This document shows positions 33,113-44,359 of a stretch of DNA of 64,000 nt, one piece after another. The DNA lies in assembly GCA_002964805.2 (NCBI GenBank), contig PUDQ02000104.1, forward strand, positions 1-64,000. Direction: 5' to 3'. The notes under the pieces are model-generated. The model ran no database searches and was not told the origin of the DNA. It saw only the letters and a program-made list of their open reading frames with translations. The first letter of the stretch is position 1; every line of letters starts with the position of its first letter. The position numbers and the translations under genes were made by a program. The DNA is from Trametes villosa (taxonomy: Eukaryota; Basidiomycota; Agaricomycetes; Polyporales; Polyporaceae).

Positions 33113-34948
33113 ATGTCGGAATGCACGGTGCGCAAGCGGGGCAATGCGCTCTCGGGTCGGTTTTTCCCGCTACTAATGCAATTACTAGGCCATAATGCCC
33201 ATGCACAGTCACTCTCGATCGTTATCCTTGGAGATAACTCGCCTTATCTGCGAATATGTGGGGGAAGGCAATACCGACGAAGGTCGAAGCGGACTCGCCG
33301 CGCTCGCGCGCACCGCAAGATGCCTCAAGGATCCTGCGCTGGACGTACTGTGGCGCAGCATCCCGGGGATTGTGCCGCTCCTCCGCATCCTCCCGCAACA
33401 TCTCTGGAGGGTCTACGAGATCCCTCTCAATGACAGACATGGGGGATATCTCCCGCTATTCGTACGTACCATGGCTGTCTCTGAACACAGTCATGACTCC
33501 AATGCATATCGCAGGAAATTATCAGCGCGCCACAGGCGAAAGACCTCGTGGGGCTGCGCACGTATGCCGCGCGTGTCAAAGAGATCCGGCCGACGAACGA
33601 ATATAGCGAGAAGTACCCCATGATCCATCCCCTCACCTGGTTCTGCCTCCAGGATGCTGTGTCCCCCCCTTTCCTGCCAAACGTGATGTCGATCGACCAC
33701 AGCGAGGATTGCAACTTTCCCGGATATCCTCGAGACCATAGCAACTTCTTTCCAACGGGCCTTCTCGTCGGCTCTAGGCTGCGCCGTTTATCGTGTTTCT
33801 TGCGCAAGACCAAGTACGAGCTGGACCCCGTTACACGCCTAGTTTCCGGCTTATCCCGCGACACTCCTGACATCCAACACCTTAGTATATCGTCATGGGG
33901 GTGTGCGTACACAATCTCCAAAGCCACGCTCGGCTGGGAGATTCAGGGCCTCGGTGCCCTAGTCTCGTTCAATGCACCTCAGGTGGAGCTCGACTCGGCA
34001 GCAGTGGCACACCTCGCGTCCTTACCCGCCCTGGAGCACATCAGCATACGGACATGCATCACGCACGAAACAGAAGCTGCATGCCCGCACGTCCGCCAAA
34101 CACAGCCCGGCTGCTTCCCTGCCCTTCGCACGGCGCGCATCCACACGACCTGCTTCATCTGGTGCACCTCACTCGTCGCCATAATCTCCTCCGCCAACCT
34201 CGAGCAGCTCCTCCTCGAAAACTATACCTGCCTCCCGAAAGCCCCCGTGCTCGAGGGCCTAATCGCCATTGTCGGACAGCTGCCCTGTGCTCCCGCGCTC
34301 CGCGAGCTCACCATCTACGCCAGCACGGATCACCTCTACCGCCCCCCAAGCCCTACCATCATTCGCGCGGAGGCCGCCCTCCCTCTCATGTCGCTCACCG
34401 CCCTTCGCCGAGTAGAGATCTCGGGGTGGTGCGAGGTGCACCTAGACAACCCGGTGCTCAGCCAGCTCGCACGCGCGTGGCCCGCCCTCGAGTATCTCAA
34501 AATGCCCCTTTGCGAATCCCGCCCCGACATCTACCCCCCGCTCAGCGCCCCCATCCCGCGCGTCACCCTCGCAGGCCTCGCCCCGCTCGCGCGCGCCTGT
34601 CCGCGCCTGCAAGAGCTCATCCTTTCCGTTGACGCGCGCAAGGTCCCTGCGCCCAGCTGCGCGCGTGGGGCGCGCCCACCCCCCGCGGCCTCCGGGTGCT
34701 CGGTGTTGCGCCTCCTGGACGTCCAGGAGTCGCCGATCTGGGACGCGGCGGCGGTCGCGTCGTATCTCTCTTTGATTTTCCCGGAGCTGGACGACCTGTT
34801 GTACGACCCGCATGTTGAAGAGAGGTTGCTTTGGGAGGAGGTTGAGAACGCATACGTGACATTCGTGAAGGTGCGGGAGCAGGAGCGGAAGGCGCGGCAG
34901 CGCAGGCTTGCGGCCGCTGCCCCCTGTACGGCTCTGCCGCCGGCATGA
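33113..34948 (+). CDS. F-box protein with leucine-rich C-terminal region
   Basis: Intact, 573 aa from exons 33113-33127 (M-S-E-C-T), 33189-33461 and 33515-34948. Exon 2 is 273 nt, the same length as in the paralogue at 11020-12895. F-box: LSLEITRLICEYVG, LAALARTARCLKDPALDVLW, ILPQHLW. Exon 3 begins with a DLVGLRTYAARVKEIRP linker and PFLPNVMSIDH. The leucine-rich region follows (LVSFNAPQVELDSAAVAHLASLPALEHI; ALRRVEISGWCEVHLDN; RACPRLQELIL) and VKVREQERKARQRR ends the protein. It is the only undamaged F-box gene of the three repeat modules and is closest to the pseudogene at 25672-27377. It is convergent with the SDR at 35308-36335. Confidence 0.87.
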
Positions 34949-35307
34949 GCTGCGAGAAAGTCAGTGATGTGCTCTGTGTGTCAATGACGGTCAGGTAGTG
35001 TACGTAGCAACTGTATGAATAGCTCTATGCACTCGTTTTTCTATGTATCATAGTATCTGCTATGTTGTATGTCATGCTCTCTCATATCCCCTACAAGCAC
35101 GCCGCGATCAGACTCTCATGGTGGCGCAGTCTCTGCCCGCGCTAACCTCACAAGGAAAGACTAGCGTGTTTTGCCCTGTTGAATGTGATGGATGGCGCAG
35201 CAGCCTTTCCCAGGTTCAAGTCCCGGGCAGCGGCGGTGACGCAACAAGCTCTAAATCGCGCATGAACTACAGTACGATCCGCCCCGCCCCGAAGTACATA
35301 TAACAAA

Positions 35308-36335
35308 CTACCACGGGATCTCCTCTCCGTTGTACGACGGGTACTTGCCGCTGTCAGCCGTCGTGGCGGAGGTGATAACCTTAATGATACCACGGATACT
35401 CTCCTCGGGCTCCAGCAGGGCGCTGTCGCCGCCCATATCTGTTCGAGAGTCACAATCAGAACTGCGACCACCCGCTGAAGCTACTCGAGAACTACTCGCC
35501 TGTCTTGACCCAACCGGGGCACAGCGCGATGACAGTGAAATCTGGACGCTCGACCTTCTGCTTGTACGCCTGCACCCGGCGCTCGCGTCAGCCACTTCCC
35601 TCCCACCGCCTCTCCAACCCGGTCCCTGCGACGTGAAGCACGCACCACCATGTTCAGCGCGGTCTTGCTGATCGCGTACGACGCCGCCTTCCGGTGCTCG
35701 TCGAGCGTGAGTTTTGTATACACGCCGCCAATGCTCCCGCCGACGCTCGAGACGTGCAGAATCTTCTTCGCGCGGCCCTTCTCCAAGAACGGGAGCACGA
35801 CCTGCGACACGAGCGCGGGCGCGACCGTGTTCGTGCGGAGCATGGAGAGCAGGTTTTCTGGCTCGATCGTGAACGCCGTATCGTAGATCGCCTGCAAAAC
35901 GCACCACCACGCGAAAGGCGGTCAGTCAGCGGACCCCAGGTGCGCACAACGCGGGGAACCCGGACGCACCACGGCCGCGTTGTTCACGAGGTAGTCGAGC
36001 CCGAGCTCGCCCAGGATGGGCTCGAGCCGCGCAGAGAGTGCGCGGATGCTGTCAAAGTCGCTCACGTCGAGGCGGACGACGTGCAGCCTCCCCTGCGATG
36101 TCTTCTGCAGGTCGCCGAGCGCGGTCGCCTTCTCGGGGTTGCGCACGGCCGCGACGACGAGATTGCCCGGCGATGCCACCAGCTGCCTGACGAGCTCGAA
36201 GCCGATGCCGCGCGAGGCACTGAGGAGGGACGAGGCAAGGCGGGGTTGTCAGCGTAAGCGAGAAGTTGGGAGAAGATGGAAGATGTGTGCGTACCCGGAG
36301 ACAAGCCAGGTGATTGGGCGAGATGTGGAAGACAT
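35308..36335 (-). CDS. Short-chain dehydrogenase/reductase
   Basis: 245 aa from exons 36295-36335, 35970-36219, 35646-35891, 35500-35569 and 35308-35438. Motifs: WLVSGASRGIG, NNAAV, NTVAPALVSQVV, HVSSVGGSIGG, DEHRKAASYAISK, LCPGWVKT, EEIPW. Glycine-motif Thr is replaced by Ser (VSG). Intron 4 has a GC donor (ACAG|GCGAGT at 35499). TTTATA at 36403-36408 gives a TATAAA 68 bp upstream. It is the third-module partner of the gene at 27624-28640. Confidence 0.92.
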
Positions 36336-38092
36336 GATCTGTGGTATTCTTGCGGGCTTCTGTAGATGCTGAACGCAAGCTCTATAGCAAATCCCGGGAT
36401 ATTTTATACTGAACGCACCTCCGGAAACCGGAGTTTGTTCGTGTAACTCGGATTTAGTCACAGTGACCTCGTCGAAGCACGCCCGTGGGACTAGAGGAGG
36501 ATTAAGCTTCATCAAGATCGTGCACTGTAGGGGTAGGTAAGTCAGTAAGTTTTAGGAGAGCTCAAGGAGCCGTTCAAACACTTGCCTCGGAATAGATACG
36601 CGTTCGAATTACACCAGACACAATCCCTCATCAGCAGCGCGGACGAGATTCGAGAACGTCGGGTTTGTTGTCAATGGTTACCGACTAAGAGAAGGAATGA
36701 AAAAGTGCGTCCTATCACGCGGTACACATGCACAAGTTGGTCGTAGGACTTCGAGAGTACGCGATGAACGTGTAGTGCATAGGGCCAGAGCGCCGCCGGT
36801 AGGTGTCAGGCCGGAGACGTGACGGCCTTCCGCATCCACGGACGTTATATGGAGTGGTTCTAGCGTCGCGATCGGTAGTAGCTTGAAGAACGAACCACGC
36901 TGTAGCGCGTGAGAGCCATGATCCTCGTTTTCTGAATGACAGTCCGGCGCCCTTGGCGAGATGTGTAGTCATAGTAGGCATGTAGTAGGCAATACGGTGC
37001 TTCGCCCTCCGCTCTGAGTAAAGCCCCTTTATGTAATCTGCGTACATATCTGCGCTTGGTGAGACGTAGCCCACGCAATTTCGAGACACGGATACGTACC
37101 GTATGAGGAAGTGGGCGATGCCCACTCGGCAGGGAGAATGCGCGTTTGCAAAGTCCGAGAGACAGGCTTGGTGTATAGTTCAAGTTTCAGCAGGCTGCTG
37201 CTGTACGACAATAGAATAAAGCACGATTTTCTAGAAAAATCTGTAGTGCTTTTGACGGCGATGCCAGTGAGCTCGCAGTGGACGCAGAAAGGAGAGAAGG
37301 AAGGCACTGACTTTAAGCGCCGGGGGTCCTCGTCTTGCCGAGTCTGGTCTACCGGTCCGACTCCCCCGCCACAGTGCGCCACTTCTCTTTCGAGTCTCCG
37401 CCCTCCTCGTCGCTCGACTCTCAGCCTGCGCGGCTAAACCGCGACGACTATCTATAGCTATCTATCCATCCTAGACACCATATATTGCTGCCGACTGGAC
37501 CTGTGCAGAGCGTCGTGCCCCGATCTACCGGCGTCCTACCACTACGTCCTTGCCTAAACATAGTACTGGTCACCGGTTTTGCAGTACAACCAGAACGGAT
37601 TCAAGCAACGGACTGAGACTCCAAGCTCTCACTGACCATGACCTCTTCTCGACCGTGTAGTAGGACTCCTGCGGCCGTAATATGACGACACCACGCAGGT
37701 AAGCTAATCGCTAGCTCCAAATAACCCTGCTGACAACATCCATCCATCGTCGACAGTCGGTGGCACTCCCGCCGGGATGACACCTCAATCGTAACGTCCT
37801 CCCGCCGTGCTTGGGTACATGTGATTACAGGTGCTCAACGGTGCTCCCAGGGACTCGCAAAACTCGTTGGCTCACGCCGCACCGTGCGGCGTGCGCCGTT
37901 TGCCTGAGAAAACACTCAAGTTTGACTGATGCGGATCGTTAACTCCGGTCTTGCGGGAGATCGCTGTGGGCATCATCGGCGGATAACGTGTCTTCTGCCT
38001 GTGCCGCCCCTCGTGTATAAATCCCGCCCTGGCCCATCAGCGACCTGCGCACTCGTCCTTCGTCTTGCACCGCATCTAACAGACCTACCATC
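36336..38092. other. Divergent spacer, third copy of the repetitive tail
   Basis: 36420-37450 matches the tails at 20900-22420 and 28660-30170, ending in the same CGCGGCTAAACCGCGACGA block. The remainder is promoter for the + strand SDR. No gene is seen. Confidence 0.5.
38016..38021 (+). promoter_or_regulatory. TATA box of SDR gene
   Basis: TATAAATCCCGCCC, 77 bp before the ATG at 38093. Confidence 0.65.
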
Positions 38093-39071
38093 ATGACCTC
38101 CACCACTCAGACGACTTGGCTCGTTACCGGGTCGGTTTCTCTGTCTTCTTCTTTCCTCCGCCGGCTTGCTCACGCTGTTTTGCAGAGCCTCTCGCGGTAT
38201 CGGACTCGAACTCGTCAGGCAGCTACTCGAGAGCCCCGACAACATCGTCGTCGCCGCTTGCCGTACGCCCGCGAAAGCGGACAAGCTCAGCGCACTGGAC
38301 AGCACCGCGAAGGGCACGCTGCACGTCGTCCCGCTCGACGTGAGCGATTTCGCGAGCGTCCGCGCCCTCCCGGCGGCGCTCGAGCCCCTCATTGGCTCCC
38401 TCGGCCTCGACTACCTCATCAACAACGCAGGAATCGTGCGTAGTTCCGGCTACCGGGATCGCATACTACACCACGGTGGCTGACCCCATTGCCACAGGGC
38501 ACGCTGGACACGGCGTTCAAGCTCGACCCAGACGTGCTGCTGAACATCCTGAAGACGAACACGGTCGGCCCCGCGTTCGTCTCGCAGGTCGCGCTCCCCT
38601 TCCTCGAGAAGGGCCGCGCGAAGAAGATCCTGAGCATCTCGAGCACGCTCGGGAGCGTCGCGAGCACGGACGCGCTGGGGCCTGTAGCGGCCCCGTACGC
38701 GATGAGCAAGGCCGCGCTGAACATGCTCGTGCGTACCGCTCTCCCACCGTCTCTCTCGCCTCAGTGCAGTGCTGACAGTCGACCTTCAACCTCGCAGACG
38801 TACAAGCAGAAGCTGGAGCGACCCGACCTGATCACGATCACGCTCTGCCCCGGATGGGTCAAGACCGGTGAGTGCTTTCTGTCCGGACCCGTCTCCTGCA
38901 CCGCCGCCGACGGCTCACGCTCTGGTGTCGCACAACTTAGACATGGGCGGCGCTGGCGCGGAGCTCGAGCCCAAGGACAGTGTCGCGGGGATTATCAAGG
39001 TCATCACGTCTGCGACCGCAGCCGACAGTGGCAAGTACCTCCGCCACAATGGCGAGCACATCCCGTGGTGA
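38093..39071 (+). CDS. Short-chain dehydrogenase/reductase
   Basis: 239 aa from exons 38093-38130, 38186-38435, 38498-38728, 38798-38867 and 38941-39071. Motifs: WLVTGASRGIG, LDVSD, NNAGI, KTNTVGPAFVSQ, SISSTLGSVAS, YAMSKAALNML, LCPGWVKT, EHIPW. All introns are GT-AG. Closest relatives in the window are the genes at 31037-32057 and 39807-40771, judged by shared KADKL(N/S)AL and ISSTLGS(I/V)AS segments. No defects are seen. Confidence 0.93.
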
Positions 39072-39806
39072 TATGCGCGCGGTGTTGTGGGATGGGTGTA
39101 GTGTAGAACGCATGTATTCCCCGCAGATGAGGGCCTTTTACTACCACTCCTCGAACTCCGTTGGACTGACAATATGGCTGCGTTAACCGGCGCAACCCCC
39201 ATTCCCGGCCGGACGGCGGGCCACTCCCCTCCGAACGTGAGTGTCGTATGTCCGCGTCAGACTACTACTCACTCTACCAATCACCATTCTCCCAGCTTGA
39301 CCCACGCGAGTTGAAGAACTTACAAAGGCAGCCTTCTCGTCGTCGTTGCCCTATGGCATCGCACTGCTTGCCGTGCTTATGTGTCATTTAGACGGTACTA
39401 CCGTGGTAAAGTCTTCAAGTCGTCGACAGCGTCTATCTGCTACCTCCGAAGTGCCCCACTCACACCGCACATATTCATCGATGACAGTGAAGTGTCCCTT
39501 CAGCGGAGGTTCCGGAGGATTCCTTGTCGGTCTCAATCAACGTTCGACGATAGGTCAACTCAGGTACCCAAGGTGCTATCAACGGCGAGAATGTGGTCCC
39601 GCATTATTGCTACGCCTTCCGCCTGGGATATCCGTTGGCCCGCGGTGCGTTGTTTGCGCTAGGATGACCAAGACAGCTCTTCAGGATGACCGATCACGTC
39701 ATTGGCATATTCGCTATCTCCGTTGAGTGTGGACCACCTCGATGCCCATGTACTGTATAAATCCCCGCCTTAGGTTAGCGACGTCCGTCATATACCGACC
39801 TGTATC
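39072..39806. other. Intergenic between two co-directional SDRs
   Basis: Promoter region with TATAAATCCCCGCC at 39756; nothing else is recognised. Confidence 0.5.
39756..39761 (+). promoter_or_regulatory. TATA box of SDR gene
   Basis: TATAAATCCCCGCC, 51 bp before the ATG at 39807. Confidence 0.65.
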
Positions 39807-40771
39807 ATGTCCTCCACGACTAATCAGACCACATGGCTCGTAACCGGGTATGTCCCCTGGCCCGCCTTCTCTTGTTGCACGGCGTTCTCACAAAACCACG
39901 TAGGGCCTCCCGCGGCATCGGCCTCGAGCTCGTCACGCAGCTCCTCCAGTCTCCCAACAACCTCGTCGTCGCAGCCTGCCGCACACCCGAGAAAGCGACC
40001 AAGCTCAACGCGCTGAAAAACACCGCAAAGGGTGCATTGCACGTCGTCCCGCTCGACGTGAGCGACTTCGACAGCGTCCGCGCCCTCCCGAAGTTACTCG
40101 AGCCCATCCTCGGCTCAAGCGGCCTCGACTATCTCATCAATAACGCAGGGATCGTGCGTATCGCTGGCGTGTACTGCTCCCCCTCGAAAGCGACTCACAC
40201 GTGTTGCAGATCGCGCAGGATACGCCGTTCACGCTGGTCCCGGAGACACTGCTCGACATCCTAAAGACGAACACGGTCGGGCCTGCGCTCGTGTCGCAGG
40301 CCGCGCTGCCGCTGCTCGAGAAGGGCCACGCGAAAAAGGTCGTACACGTGTCGAGCACGCTCGGGAGCATCGCGAGCGCGGACGGCTTCGGGCCTGCCGC
40401 CGCCTCGTACGCGATGAGCAAGGCCGCGCTGAACATGCTTGTGCGTACCCCTCTCCGGCCGTATCTCTCATCGTGCGGTGCTGACAGGCGACCTCCTACC
40501 CCACAGACGTACAAGCAGAAGCTCGAGCGGCCTGACCTCATCGCAATCACGCTCTGCCCTGGGTGGGTCAAGACCGGTGAGTACCGCTGGCTATACGCAT
40601 TTCCGATGTGGACTACTCACACGTTGTTGCCGCACGTTAGATCTAGGCGGCGAGAGCGCACCACTCGAGCCGCAGGTGAGCATCACCGGGATCATTAAGG
40701 TCGTCACCTCCGCGACCGCAGCCGACAGCGGAAAGTACATCCGCTACAATGGCGAGCACATCCCGTGGTGA
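39807..40771 (+). CDS. Short-chain dehydrogenase/reductase
   Basis: 240 aa from exons 39807-39847, 39904-40153, 40210-40440, 40507-40576 and 40641-40771. Motifs: WLVTGASRGIG, LDVSDFDSVRALP, NNAGI, KTNTVGPALVSQAALPLLEKG, HVSSTLGSIASAD, YAMSKAALNML, LCPGWVKTDLGG, EHIPW. Acceptors of introns 1 and 4 are TAG instead of CAG. The last exon is very like that of the truncated gene at 63116, sharing KTDLGG, APLEP and NGEHIPW. Confidence 0.93.
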
Positions 40772-41049
40772 GATGCGCCACATGATGACGATGAGCGTAG
40801 TGAAGAGCGTGTGCATTCCTCATAGTTGAGAACCTTGTATTATAGATCACCACATTGCATATGTCTGGCCTGGACTGTACCGTTCAGCATGCACTGTAAC
40901 TTGCCTGATTGTAAACGGGGCCCGGGGAGGAGCAGAGCGAATGAGGCGCGCGTGCGTTTCGCAGAAGCATCCACAGCGAGCACTGACATCGTCACCTTCA
41001 GTGTCTCAGAGACGGCCATGCGAAGCTACGAGCCCACCTTGTCTAACAG

Positions 41050-42996
41050 CTACAGCCGAAGGTCTCCCAGCCCATCATTGATCGCCTCCACGCACACGGT
41101 TGCATGCACATCGTCCGCCGCACCAGGAATCTCCCGTCCCACCGTCTGCGCCGTCCTCCACTTGCGCTCCTGCACGCGCATCTTCGCAAAACGCGGCAGG
41201 AGCGCAGCAGCCTCCTGCCACCTGCGATGACGCTTCGGATTGATCGGCACCGCACTGATTGTAGGGTCCCATGACCGTGCAGCGGCCTGCCTGAACTCCG
41301 CGTTGCAGATCGACTGGTTCCAGGCGTCCTTTATCGTAGTCAACTCAGGGAACCACGCGGATAGCACGGCCGCGAGCCGGACGTGGTTCCCGAGCAGCGC
41401 CCAGCCGACGACGAACTCGCGAAGTGGGCACGGGGCGCGGAGGGCCGCGAGTCGGTCGAGTGCTTGCCGCATCTCGCCCGCGGACGGAAGCGCCACAAGG
41501 TTGAGCACCAGTCCGAGCTTGCGCAACTCGGAGCATCGCTCGGCCACGCAGAGTAGGCCGGTAAGCGTCGCCATGGACTCCTGGGTGAAGTGGGGAGATG
41601 GAGGGAGGATGTCGTCGTCCTTGGAGCGGCGCGCAGGCTCGAGGAAGAGCTCGGTAAGGTTCGGCCATGCACGGGAGATCGCGTGGAGTGCATCGTCGTC
41701 CAGGATGGCGTGGCAATGTCCCTTGATGACCAGCGACTGAAGACAGAGCGAGAACAGCGGGCGAAAGTCCTCGGATAGGTAGATTGGAACTGTATCCAGG
41801 ATGAAAGGCTCGTTTGAAAGACAGCCGAACTTCAGGTAAATGTTCTTCATTCGCTCGGGAGCATACGGGCGTGCCGCAAGGGTGGCAACGAAAAGACGGA
41901 ACAGAGGAGGTTGAACAATCTCATCCGTGGAGAGTATGAAGCCCTGGAGATTGGGGAAGGCGATTTTTTTCAGGAGCGCAACGGACCAATCGAAGGAATC
42001 CGATCGGATCCGCAGTTTGCGCACGAGCGGAAAGGACGTGAGGTATGGGGCTGTGTTGATCAGAGGGTGATCCCAGCTATAGTCGTCTGTATGGACTAAT
42101 ATGTCGACATAATCGAGGGATTGAATCGACGCCAAGTCGTAGAGTGCACACGGTAGGAGAGGGATGTCGGGGATGGAGAGAGTCGTAAGGTTTCTGAGCA
42201 CGGCAGTCACGGCTGAGAACGGACGCGAGAGATGCCGCAGGATTCTGTAATGTCGTTTCTTGAAGCGGCCCGCTCGTACCTGCAGGATCGCGAGCGAAGG
42301 CGAGAAAGCGAGGTGCTCGATAGCTTGAATGGCGACTTCATCGGTCGTCTGGTGGGGTTTCCATTCGGTGGCGCAGAGTGTAGCAGAGATCTCCTCTTCA
42401 GTGAGCCGGATCATTGACAGCGTGTGTAGATTGGGGCCTATAGCGAGGGAAACAGGATAGCGGCGAACCATGGAATGCACACCGTATCCGTAAGTGATAT
42501 CCCGAAGGCGAGGGAACGTAAGTGCGGCTTGATGTTTCCCGAGCTGATCCCAGACGTCAGGGAAAACGCTTGGTCCTGAGTGTTCGGGGATGGATGTGCT
42601 GATGTGGCGTATCTCGACCACTCGGGCGGCGTAGGCCCTAAACCGAACGAAATCCGTGGCGACTGCCTGGCGAGTGAACTCCTGATAGGGTGACGTTTAA
42701 TTGTACAACCCGTGCACATTAGAATTGATTGAACCTACAATCTTCGTGAACGAAAGCCTCGGTTCGCCATCGATGCGACAAATGTCGGCTGGAAAGGTAT
42801 ACAAGAGTGGCCAGAGGGAAGGAATAGTATACCAAAGCGCATCGAGGGCCTCGTGGTGTAGCAAGTGGGATGTCCTTGCGAGGTTTGCGAGCGAGTTATA
42901 AGCGAAGGCGTACCGTAAGTACTCGCATATTAGGAAGATGCTGCTCGACGGGATCGAATATATGATCGCCTTGGTCGATGTGGGGGCCGCGTCCAT
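41050..42996 (-). CDS. F-box-like protein, second subfamily
   Basis: Two exons, 42739-42996 and 41050-42681, give 629 aa. The N-terminus (MDAAPTSTKA) leads into an F-box-like segment: SSIFLICEYLR, SLANLARTSHLLHHEALDALWYTIPSLWPLLYTFPADICRI. After the intron: EFTRQAVATDFVRFRAYAARVVEIRH, VWDQLGKHQAALTFPRLRDITYGYG, RYPVSLAIGP, then leucine-rich segments (NLTTLSIPDIPLLPCAL; LQSLVIKGHCHAILDDDALHAIS; WPNLTELFL). It ends near LLPRFAKMRVQERKW. The domain order parallels the first subfamily, but the three-codon first exon is missing and the linker differs. Its sister at 60899-62852 has the same intron position and an exon 2 of identical length (1632 nt). Probable SCF adaptor; target unknown. Confidence 0.85.
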
Positions 42997-43150
42997 CTTA
43001 TGAGTCGTGATGCCTTGAACGCCGTAGTACTTCCCGTACCGTTCGCTTGTCGATCTTGATGAGTTATGCTACAGGGCGGGAAGAGGATGAAGTGGAAGGT
43101 CGGAAGAGCGGGGAAAGCGCTAGCATCGAAACCGAACGGTACAGCCGGCA

Positions 43151-43165
43151 AGATAAGATAAGATC
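43151..43165 (+). promoter_or_regulatory. GATA-type repeat array
   Basis: AGATAAGATAAGATC, 155 bp upstream of the minus-strand F-box-like gene; identical to 32386-32400. Confidence 0.45.
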
Positions 43166-44289
43166 AGAGTGAAAGTTGCGCCCTCGACCCCGCTCGAGCT
43201 CCTCGTCCCGAGCCGCACTGGTCCTTTCCCTTCATCTACCGTTCTGCGCAGGGCGACTGACAGTAAACATGCAAATTTCCTCAATAATCTAACCCCTCTA
43301 TACGTCTTAACGTCACCAACATATGGGAGCTACAACTTTACTGGTCATGCTCGACAACTGCCCTACGAGCCAGGCTGCGGAGAGGCTATCTCACTGGTGT
43401 TAGCACAACACCTGCGGCTGCTCTAATACTCGTAGTCTCTGTGGACATGTCCTTTCGTGCTTTTTTTGACGGAGAAGGGGCGCTACAATTCTCGCTAAAC
43501 TCCTTAGAGTTGAGTACTTCTGTTATTCGTGGTTCTACGAGCTTACAACCTCAAATATCGTCTCCGGACGCTGGTGCATAGATATAGACTTTCCCCGGAC
43601 CCCCACGAGTGCAACCGCACGAACACAAACTACTGCAGAGATGCTGACTCGCATCTCATCTTCAACGCCGCTTTGGACATTCCCGGGACGGCGTATGAAT
43701 TGCGGCGCGTCTGTCTGGAGCCTCAGGGCTTGACGCTCCATGGTGATGCATGTCAAGACATCTGAGATTATCGATGCGCCCGACTGTCTCTCAGCCTTGA
43801 AGTTGGAACCCAAGCCCAAAATCTGAGAGCTGCATGCTGTGGCCTCGACGTACACTGTGTATCCCACTTGATTGTCCAGCGTTCAGTCGGCGTTACTCAT
43901 GCCCACACGCGGTTATCAAGCAGACGTCCTAGCAAAGCTGTACGTCTCTTCCTCCGGTGTCGCCTTCTCCGGTGTTCCTCCATTGACTTCTTGCCTTCGC
44001 AGTGCCTGATCATGGACAGCAGGGTGACTCACGCTCGCGCTGCGCCCGTATGCGGACGGAATTCGCACTTCGATTCCCTCGCCTACGGCGCTACGCAGCC
44101 ACTGCGGCCCTGCCGTGTTCATCCCCTTCTCTCATTGGTAGGGCCTTGACGTATCCGCGGAGGTGGTCATATCCGGTCAGACTGCGTTCACTGCGAATCG
44201 GAGCGCTATGAGAGATGGCCGGAGAGCAGTGCTTGGCTTCGCCCACTGCTCGTGGTGGACTTGCATCAACCTATGTGTCACGGCTGGCC

Positions 44290-44296
44290 TATAAAA
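44290..44296 (+). promoter_or_regulatory. TATA box of SDR gene
   Basis: TATAAAA, 70 bp before the ATG at 44360. Confidence 0.6.
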
Positions 44297-44359
44297 CCCT
44301 GTTCATGGGCAGGCATAATCCCATCGCTCACCCGACTCAAACGCGCAAAATAGTCTTCC

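Larger units (their letters stand above)
42997..44359. other. Divergent promoter region
   Basis: Between the F-box-like gene (-) and an SDR (+). Contains a GATA-like array at 43151-43165 and a TATAAAA box at 44290-44296. No convincing gene. Confidence 0.5.
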
